64,000 nt of DNA from Geodermatophilus sp. TF02-6. Its GTDB lineage: Bacteria > Actinomycetota > Actinomycetes > Mycobacteriales > Geodermatophilaceae. Below, one piece after another: positions 63,756 through 64,000 of this stretch (its first letter is position 1; each line of letters opens with the position of its first letter). A program made the translations under genes and the position numbers. The notes beneath the pieces were generated by a model. The model searched no databases. It worked only from the letters and a program-made list of their open reading frames with translations, and was not told the DNA's origin. The stretch is taken from contig NZ_QOHF01000007.1 of the NCBI RefSeq assembly GCF_003319115.1, forward strand, positions 124,001 to 188,000, given 5' to 3'.

Positions 63756-64000
63756 GCTTCGAGGGGTTCCCCGACGAGGGGCTGGTGTTCTACGAGGGCC
63801 TGGAGGCGGACAACAGCAAGACCTACTGGACGCGCCACCGGGCCGCCTTCGAATCGACCGTGCGCGCGCCGATGCAAGCGCTGCTCGAGGAGCTGGCTCT
63901 GGAGTTCGGGACGGCGAAGGTGTTCCGGCCGTACCGGGACGTCCGGTTCAGCCACGACAAGACCCTCTACAAGACGCACCACGGCGCGGTCGTGAACCCG
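63752..64000 (+). CDS. DUF2461 protein (truncated by window end)
   Basis: The first 83 residues of a DUF2461 protein (SFEGFPDEGLVFYEGLEADN, then KVFRPYRDVRFSHDKTLYKT). Full members are about 210 residues; function unknown. The ATG overlaps the stop of the GNAT gene, so the pair is coupled. The rest lies beyond the window. Confidence 0.88.
   Translation, partial: MSFEGFPDEGLVFYEGLEADNSKTYWTRHRAAFESTVRAPMQALLEELALEFGTAKVFRPYRDVRFSHDKTLYKTHHGAVVNP

Overview
The window is a very GC-rich (about 73-75% by eye), gene-dense chromosomal segment of a high-GC actinobacterium. The gene set is typical of that phylum: ClgR, DUF3046 beside recA, a LysM gene divergent from lexA, Lhr with Nei-type glycosylase, a B12-dependent ribonucleotide reductase, DUF349 and DUF4032 proteins, and SOS boxes of the TCGAAC-N4-GTTCGA type. 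Overall gene content and style suggest Geodermatophilaceae (Blastococcus, Geodermatophilus or Modestobacter). That family placement is inference, not proof. No rRNA, tRNA, CRISPR array, prophage or insertion sequence is visible.

Layout. 0-4.9 kb: a LysR regulator divergent from an EamA exporter, then a BCCT osmolyte transporter, closed by strong hairpin terminators. 5-10 kb: the nrdR-nrdJ operon. nrdJ carries a 358-residue LAGLIDADG intein and, elsewhere, a patch of foreign-looking codons. Tandem NrdR boxes lie upstream of nrdR. 10-24 kb: the SOS and housekeeping block (LysM/lexA, PAP2 phosphatase, hflX, type II NADH dehydrogenase, dapF-miaA plus an upstream partner, DUF349 protein, miaB). 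23.5-29.3 kb: a glutamate-type ABC importer (gluABCD) and ctaD. 29.5-31.6 kb: recX-recA-DUF3046 with an SOS box. 31.6-42.3 kb: MFS transporter, acyl-CoA dehydrogenase, lhr-nei, a PspA-like protein and a PfkB sugar kinase. 42.3-49.3 kb: a decayed DNA-binding gene fragment, a DUF1772 membrane protein, a trehalose/maltose-type ABC importer and a DUF4032 protein. 49.4-60 kb: TetR, clgR, pgsA, rimO, ftsK, RNase J, dapA, folA, thyA. 60-64 kb: a YkvA-like protein, a HicB-like gene with a DUF4097 partner, a YcaQ-type winged-helix protein, a GNAT acetyltransferase and the start of a DUF2461 gene.

How it works together. Much of the window is an ancestral actinobacterial block for DNA repair, dNTP supply and tRNA modification (nrdJ/nrdR, lexA, recA/recX, miaA/miaB, dapF/dapA, ftsK/rimO/pgsA/clgR, thyA/folA). 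It is interrupted by transport and metabolic modules. SOS boxes in front of lexA/LysM and recA, and NrdR boxes in front of nrdR-nrdJ, join damage response to nucleotide supply.

The most notable points are: the NrdJ intein; a possible footprint of a second, lost intein in the same gene; a family of intergenic palindromic repeats sharing the core CGAGCnTGCGAGnGGTGGGG, seen seven times at six sites and in both orientations; a 13-bp perfect inverted repeat touching the start codon of the HicB-like gene; a decayed winged-helix relic; and tandem repeats at the 3' ends of two genes.
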